Source: Lactuca virosa (lineage: Eukaryota > Streptophyta > Magnoliopsida > Asterales > Asteraceae). From it: a stretch of 64,000 bases of DNA. The notes beneath the pieces are model-generated. The model saw only the letters and a program-made list of their open reading frames with translations. It did not search any database and had not been told where the DNA came from. Below, piece after piece: positions 21,351-30,111 of the stretch; the first letter of the stretch is position 1, and each line of letters opens with the position of its first letter. The position numbers and the translations under genes are program-made. The stretch is taken from assembly GCA_928212115.1 (NCBI GenBank), contig CAKMRJ010003334.1:95357397-95421396 (forward strand), read 5' to 3'.

Positions 21351-24300
21351 TCGCTTATTCGCTTGTCTAATTTTTAGAGAGAGATTTGAGGGTCGGTACC
21401 GACTCTGCTTCCATCATTCCCAAACCTTGTAAAATTTTATTGAAGCTTGCTTCTGGTAAGCTTAGTGAATATGTCAGCCAGTTGATCAAGGACCGAACGA
21501 AATGTACTTCCACGTCCCATCTTCTACATGGTCCTTGATGAAATGGTATCTCAGTGCAATTGCTTTGTCTTTGAGTGTTGCACTGGATTGTGGCATATTC
21601 TTATCGCACTTTCTGAGTCACAATAGAGAGGTATTTTCTTCATCTTAGTCCATAGTCCCTCAGTTGGCTTTGTATCCATATCACTTGAGAGGTACAGGAT
21701 GCTGCAGCTATATACTCAGCTTCGGCTGTTGAAAGAGACACACAGGTTGCTTCTTGGACTGCCAGCTAACAAGTTTACCGTCAAGGAATTGGCATCCACC
21801 AGTTGTGCTCTTTCGGTCCAGACCACATCCTCCAAGATCGGCGTCAGAAAAGGCTTGAACAAAAAATCCAGATCTAGCGGGTACCAAAGACCGAGAGAGG
21901 AGGTTCGCTTCAGATAACGAAAAATATTTTTCACTGCCACCATGTGAGGTTCTCTTGGATTAGCTTGAAACCTGGCACAATAACACAACAGAAACATAAT
22001 GTCTGGTCTACTAGCGTTAGATACATAAGAGACCCTATCATTTGACGATAGAGTGTTACGTCAACAACAGTTTTTCCAAAGACGGTGTTAACTTTGTGCC
22101 AAACGCCATAGGAACCTTCACTTTTGAATCTCCCGTCATACCGAACTTTCCCAGCAAGTTCTTCGTGTAGGCCTCCTGGTTGATAAAAATACTTCTGGTC
22201 CCTGTCTTATATTCAAACCAAGGAAAAAATTAATCGGACCCATTGCGCTCTTTCAAATTTAGTCTCCATCAACTTCCTGAATTCAGCCGTTAAGCTAGGA
22301 TTCGTGGAGCCGAAGATGATGTCATCGACATAAATCTGAACTATCATTAGATGTTCGCCTTTCTTTCTTCGGAGAAGGTTGGGTCAACCGAACCTTGCTT
22401 GAATTTTGACATTTTAAGAAAGCGAGTTAAAGTTTCATACCAGGCCCTCGGTGCTTGCTTCAGACCATATACAGCTTTATCTAAACATAGCATGATCAGG
22501 GTATTTCTCATTCACGAACCCAGGTGGTTGCTCAACATACACCGTTTCTTCTAGTTCTCCATTCAAGAAAGCACATTTCACATCCATTTGGAAAACTTCG
22601 AACTTTGAAGTTTTATGCGCAGCATATGCCAGAAAGATTCTAACTGATTCCAACCTTGCTACAGGAGCGAAGGTCTCCTCATAATCTATCCCTTCTTCTT
22701 GGCAATATCCCTTCACCACCAACCGAGCCTTATTGCGTATAACGTTCCCCTCTTTTCCAACTTATTCCTGAAGACCCATTTTAAGCCGACCAGAAGCATC
22801 CTTTGGAGTGGGAATCAACCTCCAAACTCGATTACGTTCAAACTCATGGAGTTCATCTTGCATGGCTTGTACCCAATCAGCGTGATCAAGTGCCAGCATT
22901 AACCGTCTTCGGTTCGACTTTGGAACAAACGAATTAAACATACAGAATTAGAGAATAATGCAGTTTGTTTCGCTTTCAATTGAGAACGTGTTAGAACCCG
23001 CTCAGATGATTCACCATTATTTGTGCTTTGGATGATCCTTAGTCCATTTCATTAGAGGAGGGTAATTGGGTCATAGGCTGGATCCAACTCTGCATTTACT
23101 TCTTCTTCAAGTTCTGATTGATCACCTTCGTCATTTGTATTCTCTTCTCCCCCTCAAATGGCGAAGCGTATCCCTTGTCAGGTTCAGAGTTTTCTTCTCT
23201 GTGGGAGTTGGATTCTCCCCCTCGTTGGACTATCATTGGTTGGGATTGGAGTTGGATGCTCCCCCTCGCCTGGACTTTATGGGTTGGGGGATGGAGTTGG
23301 ATTCTCCCCCTCGAAAGACATATCGGTTGTCTTGGTGCAGATGAACCCTCCCCTTGAACGTTGAGTGTTGTTTGGAGGGTCAGTTGAGGGTTGACCTTCA
23401 GTCGGTTTAGGAGGTTCATTTTCCATTTCTTTTGCAGCTTCATCAATGATCTTTTTCAGATTGTCGATTTTGTTGTCTGCTGCTTTCGCCTCTGAGTGTT
23501 GCAGCCTTTTCGGTTCATCAAATAGCCTTATGTACTCTTCAAACAGGTTGGAAATTGGAACCGAGACTTGTCCTGATTCAGGAAATATTTCTCCCAAGGC
23601 ACTTTCGCTTCTTTGAACTTTCTTCATGTAGTTGTCATCAAAGGTTACATAGTATGTTTCTTCAATACGTTTGGAGCGTTTGTTCAAAACTCTGTATGCC
23701 TTTGAAGTGAGTGAATAACCAAGAAAAATTCCTCATCGGCTTTGACGTCAAACTTGTTTCGGTTCTCTTTGGAATTGAAAATGAAAGCACCTGAACCGAA
23801 CACGTGGAAAAATTTGACGTTGGGCTTTCGATTGTTCAGAATCATTTAGAGTGATGGAGCATCATTTGTTGAGTAAAGGATCGGTTCTGAGTATAGCACG
23901 CGGTTGCACTGCATCAGCCCAGAAGTATAGCGAAGAGAAGCGAAGCTTAGCATGGTTCGGGCTGCCTCACATAAAGAACGGTTCGTCTTTCAACAATCCC
24001 ATTCTGTTGTGGTGTATAGGGGGCCGAGAAGTGTGAGATATCCCCTTTTCAGCAAGAAAGCCTCAAAATCTTTATTCTTGAATTCAAGCCCATTGTCGCT
24101 TCTGATATTCCTCACCAGCTTTCGCAGCTGCACTTCCACTTGCTTGATGAACGTCTTCAACTTGGGAGTTGCGTCTGATTTCTGTTTAAGAAAGAAAACC
24201 CAGGTGAAGCGTGAAAAATCATCTACTATGACAAGAATGAACTTACTACCACCGAAGCTTTCGATAGCCGAAGGTCCACATAGTCAATATGCAGAAGTTC

Positions 24301-24969
24301 AAGAGCTTCAACAATCTTTGTATTGATACGTGTAGGATGGCTCTTTCTGCTTGTTTTCCCATCTCACACGCTGCACATATGTGTTCCTTATCAAACTTGA
24401 GAAGAGGAAGGCCTCGAACATGATCACCAAGCACCAACTTATTAATGTCTTTGAAGTTCAGGTGTGATAGGGTCGATGCCACAACCAGCTTTCATCAGTG
24501 TTCGCCTTTGACAGCAGGCATATTGCTGGTTTTCCTCGAATTGGTTGAGATTTAACGGATACATCTCTCCCTTGCGTTCAGACTTCAACAGAACCCTTTT
24601 AGATTGCTTCTCAATTATTTTCTGATCCCTCATCATCGAATGAAACCTTCAACCAGTTCCCACAACCAATTGTGATACATGATGAGTTTATGCTGCAACC
24701 CTTCCACATAAGCTACTTTTCGAATCGAGAAGTTCTCCGTTGGTTATCATTCCATATCCTTTGATTGTGCCATAAGAGTTATTTCCATACTTCACACATC
24801 CACCATCCTTAAGGGACCGAAATTCCCTCAGCTCTTCCTTCCTTCCTGTCATGTGACGCGAGCAGCCACACTGTCTATGTACCATTCGTCATCGAAACTG
24901 CTCGTCACTTCTACCCTGCAAATTCAAGCAGATTTAGGAAACCCAAAGTTTCTTGGGCCCTGGTGAGTC

Positions 24970-24982
24970 NNNNNNNNNNNNN
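24970..24982. other. Assembly gap (13 N)
   Basis: Thirteen consecutive N sit exactly between the end of the left 4.6 kb copy (GTGAGTC) and the start of the right copy (TGTTGGAT). Confidence 0.99.
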
Positions 24983-25484
24983 TGTTGGATTGTGGGTTTC
25001 ACTCAGCACGTGGTTTACGTATCTAAGATCATAAACACAGATTTTTATGCAACCATAAACCTCAGTGGTAAAAGCTGAGAGTCTCAAGGGTTACAGTGGT
25101 GTGAACCGAAAGTTGATGGAGAGAATGTAAGGATGGTGGTTAAGGAACCGAAAGTACTCTGCTATATAAACGTGACAAAGCAGAAAACTCTTAACTCATT
25201 TGAGAAGAGTAAGGTAGCTCTTGACTTGAGTGGATTTTAACAGCCTGATTGGGAAGAAACGATAGGTATAGATCGAATCATTAAGGCCTAGCTCTTAGTC
25301 TTAGAGGCTTCGGTCGACATGCAGCAGCATGCTTCTAGGGACACTTAACTAGTTCATATGAAAGAATCATACCTGCCTTAGCTCCAAATTATGTTGCACT
25401 GAAATACTTGGGACCTAATTAAAAGAACAAGCAAACAAACAAACCACACAAACAAAACAAACTAAACAAAACAAAAAAAAAAAC

Positions 25485-25680
25485 TTTTAGAAAAATATTT
25501 TTGGAGTTTTGAAATTTTCTGAAAAATAATAAAAAACAGAAAAATAAAAGAAAAATATTTTTGGATTTTTGAAGTTTTCTGAAAAAATAATAAAAACAGA
25601 AAAATAAAAGAAAAAATATTTTTGGATTTTTGAAGTTTTCTGAAAAATAATAAAAACAAAAAAATAAACCAAAAGAAATT
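25485..25680. repeat. A-rich 60 bp tandem repeats after pol
   Basis: Three clear units of about 60 bases, each AAAAATATTTTTGG...GAAGTTTTCTGAAAA...CAGAAAAATAAAAG, lie downstream of the pol stop. On the element's sense strand the tract is T/pyrimidine-rich. Possible roles include RNA processing or splicing upstream of the env-position ORF, but nothing in the sequence proves it. Confidence 0.85.
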
Positions 25681-25799
25681 AGCACAAAACACTCTTAAAA
25701 AACATTAATAATAAAAAATGAAAAGAGAAAATAGAGTAAGAAATAGACTTAAAAAAATAAACAAAATTTACAGCCGAAACCAAACCTTAAAAGAATGAA

Positions 25800-25985
25800 G
25801 CGAAATAAGCCGAGCGTTCGGTTCATTTCGGTTCCTTAAAATTCCGGAGCCGAAATAGACCGAGCGTTCGGTTCATTTCGGTTCCCGAAAATTATGGAGC
25901 CGAAATAGACCGAGCGTTCGGTTCATTTCGGTTCCTGAAAAATCTGGAACCGAAATAGACCGAGCGTTCGCTCTATTTCGCTTGT
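25800..25985. repeat. CCGAAATAGACCGAGCG tandem repeats after pol stop
   Basis: Four units of about 50 bases combine GAGCCGAAATAGACCGAGCG and TTCGGTTCATTTCGGTTCC. The array abuts the end of the RNase H frame at 25986. The TTCGG/CCGAA core can pair within each unit. Confidence 0.85.
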
Positions 25986-26219
25986 CTAATTTTTAGAGGA
26001 GGTTTGAGGGTTCGGTACCGACTCTGCTTCCATCATTCCCAAACCTTGTAAAATTTTATTGAAGCTTGCTTCTGGTAAGGCTTTAGTGAATATGTCAGCC
26101 AGTTGATCAGAGGACCGAACGAAATGTACTTCCACGTTCCCATCTTCTACATGGTCCTTGATGAAATGGTATCTCAGTGCAATATGCTTGTCTTTGAGTG
26201 TTGCACTGGATTGTGGCAT
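25986..26219 (-). CDS. RNase H C-terminal end of pol
   Basis: The frame reads KHIALRYHFIKDHVEDGNVEVHFVRSSDQLADIFTKALPEASF, the classic end of copia RNase H (a K-H-I/D-x-R-x-H-F-I-R motif and the QxADIxTK motif). It overlaps the RT frame by about 45 bases in another register, so a frameshift near 26175-26219 separates them. The pol stop is at 25986. Confidence 0.85.
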   Translation of the reverse strand: MPQSSATLKDKHIALRYHFIKDHVEDGNVEVHFVRSSDQLADIFTKALPEASFNKILQGLGMMEAESVPNPQTSSKN

Positions 26220-27616
26220 ATTCTTATCGCACTTTCTGAGTCACAATAGAGAGGTATTTTCTTCATGCTTAGCCCGTAGTCCCTTAGTTGGCTTTGTATC
26301 CATATCACTTGAGAGGTACAGGATGCTGCAGCTATGTACTCAGCTTCGGCTGTTGAAAGAGACACACAGGTTTGCTTCTTGGACTGCCAGCTAACAAGTT
26401 TACCGTCAAGGAATTGGCATCCACCAGTTGTGCTCTTTCGGTCCAGACCACATCCTCCAAGATCGGCGTCAGAAAAGGCTTGAACAAAAAATCCAGATCT
26501 AGCAGGGTACCAAAGACCGAGAGAAGAGTTCGCTTCAGATAACGGAAAAATATTTTTCACTGCCACCATGTGAGGTTCTCTTGGATTAGCTTGAAACCTG
26601 GCACAATAACAAACAGAAAACATAATGTCTGGTCTACTAGCCGTTAGATACATAAGAGACCCTATCATTTGACGATAGAGTGTTACGTCAACAACAGGTT
26701 TTTCCAAAGACGGTGTTAACTTTGTGCCAAACGCCATAGGAACCTTCACTTTTGAATCTCCCGTCATACCGAACATTTCCAGCAAGCTCTTCGTGTAGGC
26801 CTCCTGGTTGATAAAAATACCTTCTGGTCCCTGTCTTATATTCAAACCAAGGAAAAAATTAATCGGACCCATTGCGCTCATTTCAAATTTAGTCTCCATC
26901 AACTTCCTGAATTCAGCCGTTAAGCTAGGATTCGTGGAGCCGAAGATGATGTCATCGACATAAATCTGAACTATCATTAGATGTTCGCCTTCTTTCTTTC
27001 GGAAGAAGGTTGGGTCAACCGAACCTTGCTTGAATTTTGACATTTTAAGAAAGCGAGTTAAAGTTTCATACCAGGCCCTCGGTGCTTGCTTCAGACCATA
27101 TACAGCTTTATCTAACACATAGCAGTGATCAGGGTATTTCTCGTTCACGAACCCAGGTGGTTGCTCAACATACACCGTTTCTTCTAGTTCTCCATTCAAG
27201 AAAGCACATTTCACATCCATTTGGAAAACTTCGAAGTTTTTATGAGCAGCATATGCCAGAAAGATTCTAACTGATTCCAACCTTGCTACAGGAGCGAAGG
27301 TCTCCTCATAATCTATCCCTTCTTCTTGGCAATATCCCTTCACCACCAACCGAGCCTTATTGCGTATAACGTTCCCCTCTTTGTCCAACTTATTCCTGAA
27401 GACCCATTTTAAGCCGACCACTGAAGCATCCTTTGGAGTGGGAATCAACCTCCAAACTCGATTACGTTCAAACTCATGGAGTTCATCTTGCATGGCTTGT
27501 ACCCAATCAGCGTGATCAAGTGCAGCATTAACCGTCTTCGGTTCGACTTTGGAGACAAACGAATTAAACATACAGAATTCAACATTAGAGAATAATGCAG
27601 TTTGTTTCGCTTTCAA
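26174..27616 (-). CDS. Copia reverse transcriptase and RNase H
   Basis: The 480-residue frame carries the copia RT: W(V)xAMxxEL at 38-45, KARLVVKGYCQEEGIDYEET (87-106), MDVKCAFLNGELEE (133-146), GLKQAPRAWY (174-183) and catalytic YVDD at 219-222. RNase H follows, with SDADLGGC (382-389), STTGGCQF (395-402) and STAEAEY (421-427). It copies the element RNA into DNA inside the particle. Residues 358-365 read PLSEANSS, where the duplicate left copy has a different, more family-like reading. This suggests a local compensating pair of indels. It is continuous with 25986-26219 apart from one frame change. Confidence 0.9.
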   Translation of the reverse strand: MKAKQTALFSNVEFCMFNSFVSKVEPKTVNAALDHADWVQAMQDELHEFERNRVWRLIPTPKDASVVGLKWVFRNKLDKEGNVIRNKARLVVKGYCQEEGIDYEETFAPVARLESVRIFLAYAAHKNFEVFQMDVKCAFLNGELEETVYVEQPPGFVNEKYPDHCYVLDKAVYGLKQAPRAWYETLTRFLKMSKFKQGSVDPTFFRKKEGEHLMIVQIYVDDIIFGSTNPSLTAEFRKLMETKFEMSAMGPINFFLGLNIRQGPEGIFINQEAYTKSLLEMFGMTGDSKVKVPMAFGTKLTPSLEKPVVDVTLYRQMIGSLMYLTASRPDIMFSVCYCARFQANPREPHMVAVKNIFPLSEANSSLGLWYPARSGFFVQAFSDADLGGCGLDRKSTTGGCQFLDGKLVSWQSKKQTCVSLSTAEAEYIAAASCTSQVIWIQSQLRDYGLSMKKIPLYCDSESAIRICHNPVQHSKTSILH

Positions 27617-28168
27617 TTGAGAACGTGTAGAACTCGCTCAGATGATTCACCAATTATTTGTGCTTTGGGATGATCCTTAGTCCATTTCGTTAGAGGAGGG
27701 TAATTTGGGTCATAGGCTGGATCCAACTCTGCATTTACTTCTTCTTCAAGTTCTGATTGATCACCTTCGTCATTTGTATTCTCATTCTCCCCCTCAAATG
27801 GCGAAGCGTATCCCTTGTCAGGTTCAGATTTTCTCCTCTGTTGGAGTTGGATTCTCCCCCTCGATTGGACTATATTGGGTGGGATGGAGTTGGATGCTCC
27901 CCCTCGACTGGACTTTTATGGGTTGGGGATGGAGTTGGATTCTCCCCCTCGAAAGACATATCGGTTGTCTTTGGTGCAGATGAACCCTCCCCCTTGAACG
28001 TTGAGCTGTTGTTTGGAGGGTCAGTTGAGGGTTGACCACCAGTCGGTTTAGGAGGTTCATTTTCCATTTCTTTTGCAGCTTCATCAATGATCTTTTTCAG
28101 ATTGTCGATTTTGTTGTCTGCTGCTTTCGCCTCTGAGTGTGCAGCCTTTTCTGGTTCATCAAATAGCC
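27617..28168 (-). pseudogene. Linker between integrase and RT, Pro/Ser-rich
   Basis: The stretch encodes the variable C-terminal tail of integrase. Minus-strand frames include KGEGSSAPKTTDMSFEGENP and repeated EGExxPTP motifs, arising from repeated plus-strand TTGGATTCTCCCCCTCG units at 27845-27955. It has frame changes but no conserved domain. The same repeats occur in the left copy at 23205-23320. Confidence 0.5.
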
Positions 28169-29575
28169 TTATGTACTCTTCAAACAGGTTGGAAATGGAA
28201 CCGAGACTTGTCCTGATTCAGGAAATATTTCCCCCAAGGCACTTTCGCTTCTTTGAACTTTCTTCATGTAGTTGTCATCAAAGGTTACATAGTATGTCTC
28301 TTCAATACGTTTGGAACGTTTGTTCAAAACTCTGTATGCCTTTGAAGTGAGTGAATAGCCAAGAAAAATTCCCTCATCGGCTTTGACGTCAAACTTGTTT
28401 CGGTTCTCTTTGGAATTGAAAATGAAGCACCTTGAACCGAACACGTGGAAAAATTTAACGTTGGGCTTTCGATTGTTCAGAATTTCATACGGAGTGATGG
28501 AGAATCGTTTGTTGAGTAAGGATCGGTTCTGAGTATAGCACGCGGTTGCAACTGCATCAGCCCAGAAGTATAGCGGAAGAGAAGCGAAGCTTAGCATGGT
28601 TCGGGCTGCCTCACATAAAGAACGGTTTCGTCTTTCAACAATCCCATTCTGTTGTGGTGTATAGGGGGCCGAGAAGTTGTGAGATATCCCCTTTTCAGCC
28701 AGAAAGTCCTCAAAATCTTTATTCTTGAATTCAAGCCCATTGTCGCTTCTGATATTCCTCACCAGCTTTCGCAGCTGCACTTCCACTTGCTTGATGAACG
28801 TCTTCAACTTGGGAGTTGCGTCTGATTTCTGTTTAAGAAAGAAAACCCAGGTGAAGCGTGAAAAATCATCTACTATGACAAGAATGAACTTACTACCACC
28901 GAAGCTTTCGATAGCCGAAGGTCCACATAAGTCAATATGCAGAAGTTCAAGAGCTTCAACAATCTTTGTATTGATACGTGTAGGATGGCTCTTTCTGCTT
29001 TGTTTTCCCATCTCACACGCTGCACATAGGTGTTCCTTATCAAACTTGAGAAGAGGAAGGCCTCGAACATGATCACCAAGCACCAACTTATTAATGTCTT
29101 TGAAGTTCAGGTGTGATAGGCGTCGATGCCACAACCAGCTTTCATCAGTGTTCGCCTTTGACAGCAGGCATATTGCTGGTTTTCCTCGAATTGGGTTGAG
29201 ATTTAAAGGATACATCTCTCCCTTGCGTTCAGACTTCAACAGAACCTTTTTGGATTGCTTCTCAATTATTTCTGATCCCTCATCATCGAATGAAACCTTC
29301 AAACCAGTTCCCACAACCAATTGTGATACACTGATGAGGTTATGCTGCAACCCTTCCACATAAGCTACTTTTCGAATCGAGAAGTCTCCGTTGGTTATCA
29401 TTCCATATCCTTTGATTGTGCCATAAGAGTTATTTCCATACTTCACACATCCACCATCCTTAAGGGACCGAAACTCCCTCAGCTCTTCCCTCCTTCCTGT
29501 CATGTGACGCGAGCAGCCACTGTCTATGTACCATTCGTCATCGAACTGCTCGTCACTTATAACCTGCAAATTCAA
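28169..29575 (-). CDS. Copia protease, GAG-pre-integrase and integrase
   Basis: The 468-residue frame starts with the protease site WYIDSGCSRHMTG (DSG at 18-20). Then comes the integrase zinc finger (H150 and H155 in LWHRRLSH; C184 and C187 in CAAC). The catalytic core is D215 (HIDLCGP), D278 (RSDNG) and E314 (NGIVE), a DD35E spacing typical of retroviral-type integrases. GSRCFIFNSKENRNKFDVKADEGIFLGY follows, the conserved copia integrase C-terminal motif, split here only for description. The enzyme processes Gag-Pol and inserts the DNA copy. It appears intact over this stretch and its frame ends where the linker begins. Confidence 0.9.
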   Translation of the reverse strand: MNLQVISDEQFDDEWYIDSGCSRHMTGRREELREFRSLKDGGCVKYGNNSYGTIKGYGMITNGDFSIRKVAYVEGLQHNLISVSQLVVGTGLKVSFDDEGSEIIEKQSKKVLLKSERKGEMYPLNLNPIRGKPAICLLSKANTDESWLWHRRLSHLNFKDINKLVLGDHVRGLPLLKFDKEHLCAACEMGKQSRKSHPTRINTKIVEALELLHIDLCGPSAIESFGGSKFILVIVDDFSRFTWVFFLKQKSDATPKLKTFIKQVEVQLRKLVRNIRSDNGLEFKNKDFEDFLAEKGISHNFSAPYTPQQNGIVERRNRSLCEAARTMLSFASLPLYFWADAVATACYTQNRSLLNKRFSITPYEILNNRKPNVKFFHVFGSRCFIFNSKENRNKFDVKADEGIFLGYSLTSKAYRVLNKRSKRIEETYYVTFDDNYMKKVQRSESALGEIFPESGQVSVPFPTCLKST

Positions 29576-30111
29576 GCAGATTTAGGAACCCAAAGTTTCT
29601 TGGGCCCTGGTGAGTCTTTTACAGAAAAAGGAATAGCAGTAGAAATATCAACCAAATAAGTTCTTTTTATTAGAGTTGTTTGGTCTTTTCTTTTGATGGT
29701 ATACACCTTGATTTTGTTTTTATCTTGTTTAAATTGTGGTGTATTAGATGGTGTGTTGTTAGATGGTTTTGGGATATTCTTTTTAATCCTAGGGTTAGCT
29801 GACTTTTTCTTATTATTGATATCAGAATCTGAATCAAGCTTTCCCTTTCCTTTGATGTCCTTCACTGAATTCGATTTTCTTTGGGAGTAGGAAGGACCGA
29901 AACTTGACTTTCGGTTGTTAGCCTTGGCGTTGTGACCGAAACTTGACGTTCGGTTCTGAGCGCTGGTGTTGGAACCGAAACTAGACGTTCGGTTCTGAGC
30001 TTTGGAATAGTAAGAGCTTGGACTAAAATTTTCTTTCCCTTTTAGCTTTTCCTTTTCTTTGGCAATGACTCTTTCTTGGAAGGAACGTAGTTGGGGTTTT
30101 GAGATTGCCAA
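29572..30111 (-). CDS. Gag C-terminal tail joining protease
   Basis: The 179-residue basic frame has three near-repeats of (A)QNRTSSFG / NNRKSSFG at about residues 37-67, a Lys/Asn-rich middle, and ends GPKKLWVPKSA, a motif placed just before protease in Sirevirus Gag-Pol. It overlaps the upstream gag frame (30042-32156) in a different register by about 70 bases, which could be a programmed shift or a base error. Confidence 0.7.
   Translation of the reverse strand: MAISKPQLRSFQERVIAKEKEKLKGKENFSPSSYYSKAQNRTSSFGSNTSAQNRTSSFGHNAKANNRKSSFGPSYSQRKSNSVKDIKGKGKLDSDSDINNKKKSANPRIKKNIPKPSNNTPSNTPQFKQDKNKIKVYTIKRKDQTTLIKRTYLVDISTAIPFSVKDSPGPKKLWVPKSA

Larger units (their letters stand above)
20394..24969 (-). 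repeat. Left, indel-rich copy of 4.6 kb Sirevirus segment
   Basis: This segment is collinear with 24983-29616 from TGTTGGATTGTGGGTTTCAC to GGGCCCTGGTGAGTC. It is 58 bases shorter and differs mainly by single-base insertions and deletions. It ends exactly at the N gap. The right copy supports long frames for protease-integrase and RT-RNase H, whereas here the same proteins are cut into pieces of 60-140 residues (24885-24688 protease, 24482-24246 integrase, 23687-23277, 22722-22477 RT, 21997-21716 RNase H-proximal). An overlapping low-quality contig end is the simplest explanation. Confidence 0.85.
24983..29616 (-). repeat. Right copy of 4.6 kb Sirevirus segment
   Basis: This copy carries long open frames for protease-integrase and RT-RNase H. 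On the minus strand it spans from just upstream of the protease to the post-pol spacer, and is contiguous with gag at its right edge. Confidence 0.85.

Noticed and set aside
25486..25680. Possible centromeric or telomeric satellite
   Set aside because: Only three units, confined to the post-pol region of one retrotransposon and repeated only through the apparent assembly duplication.
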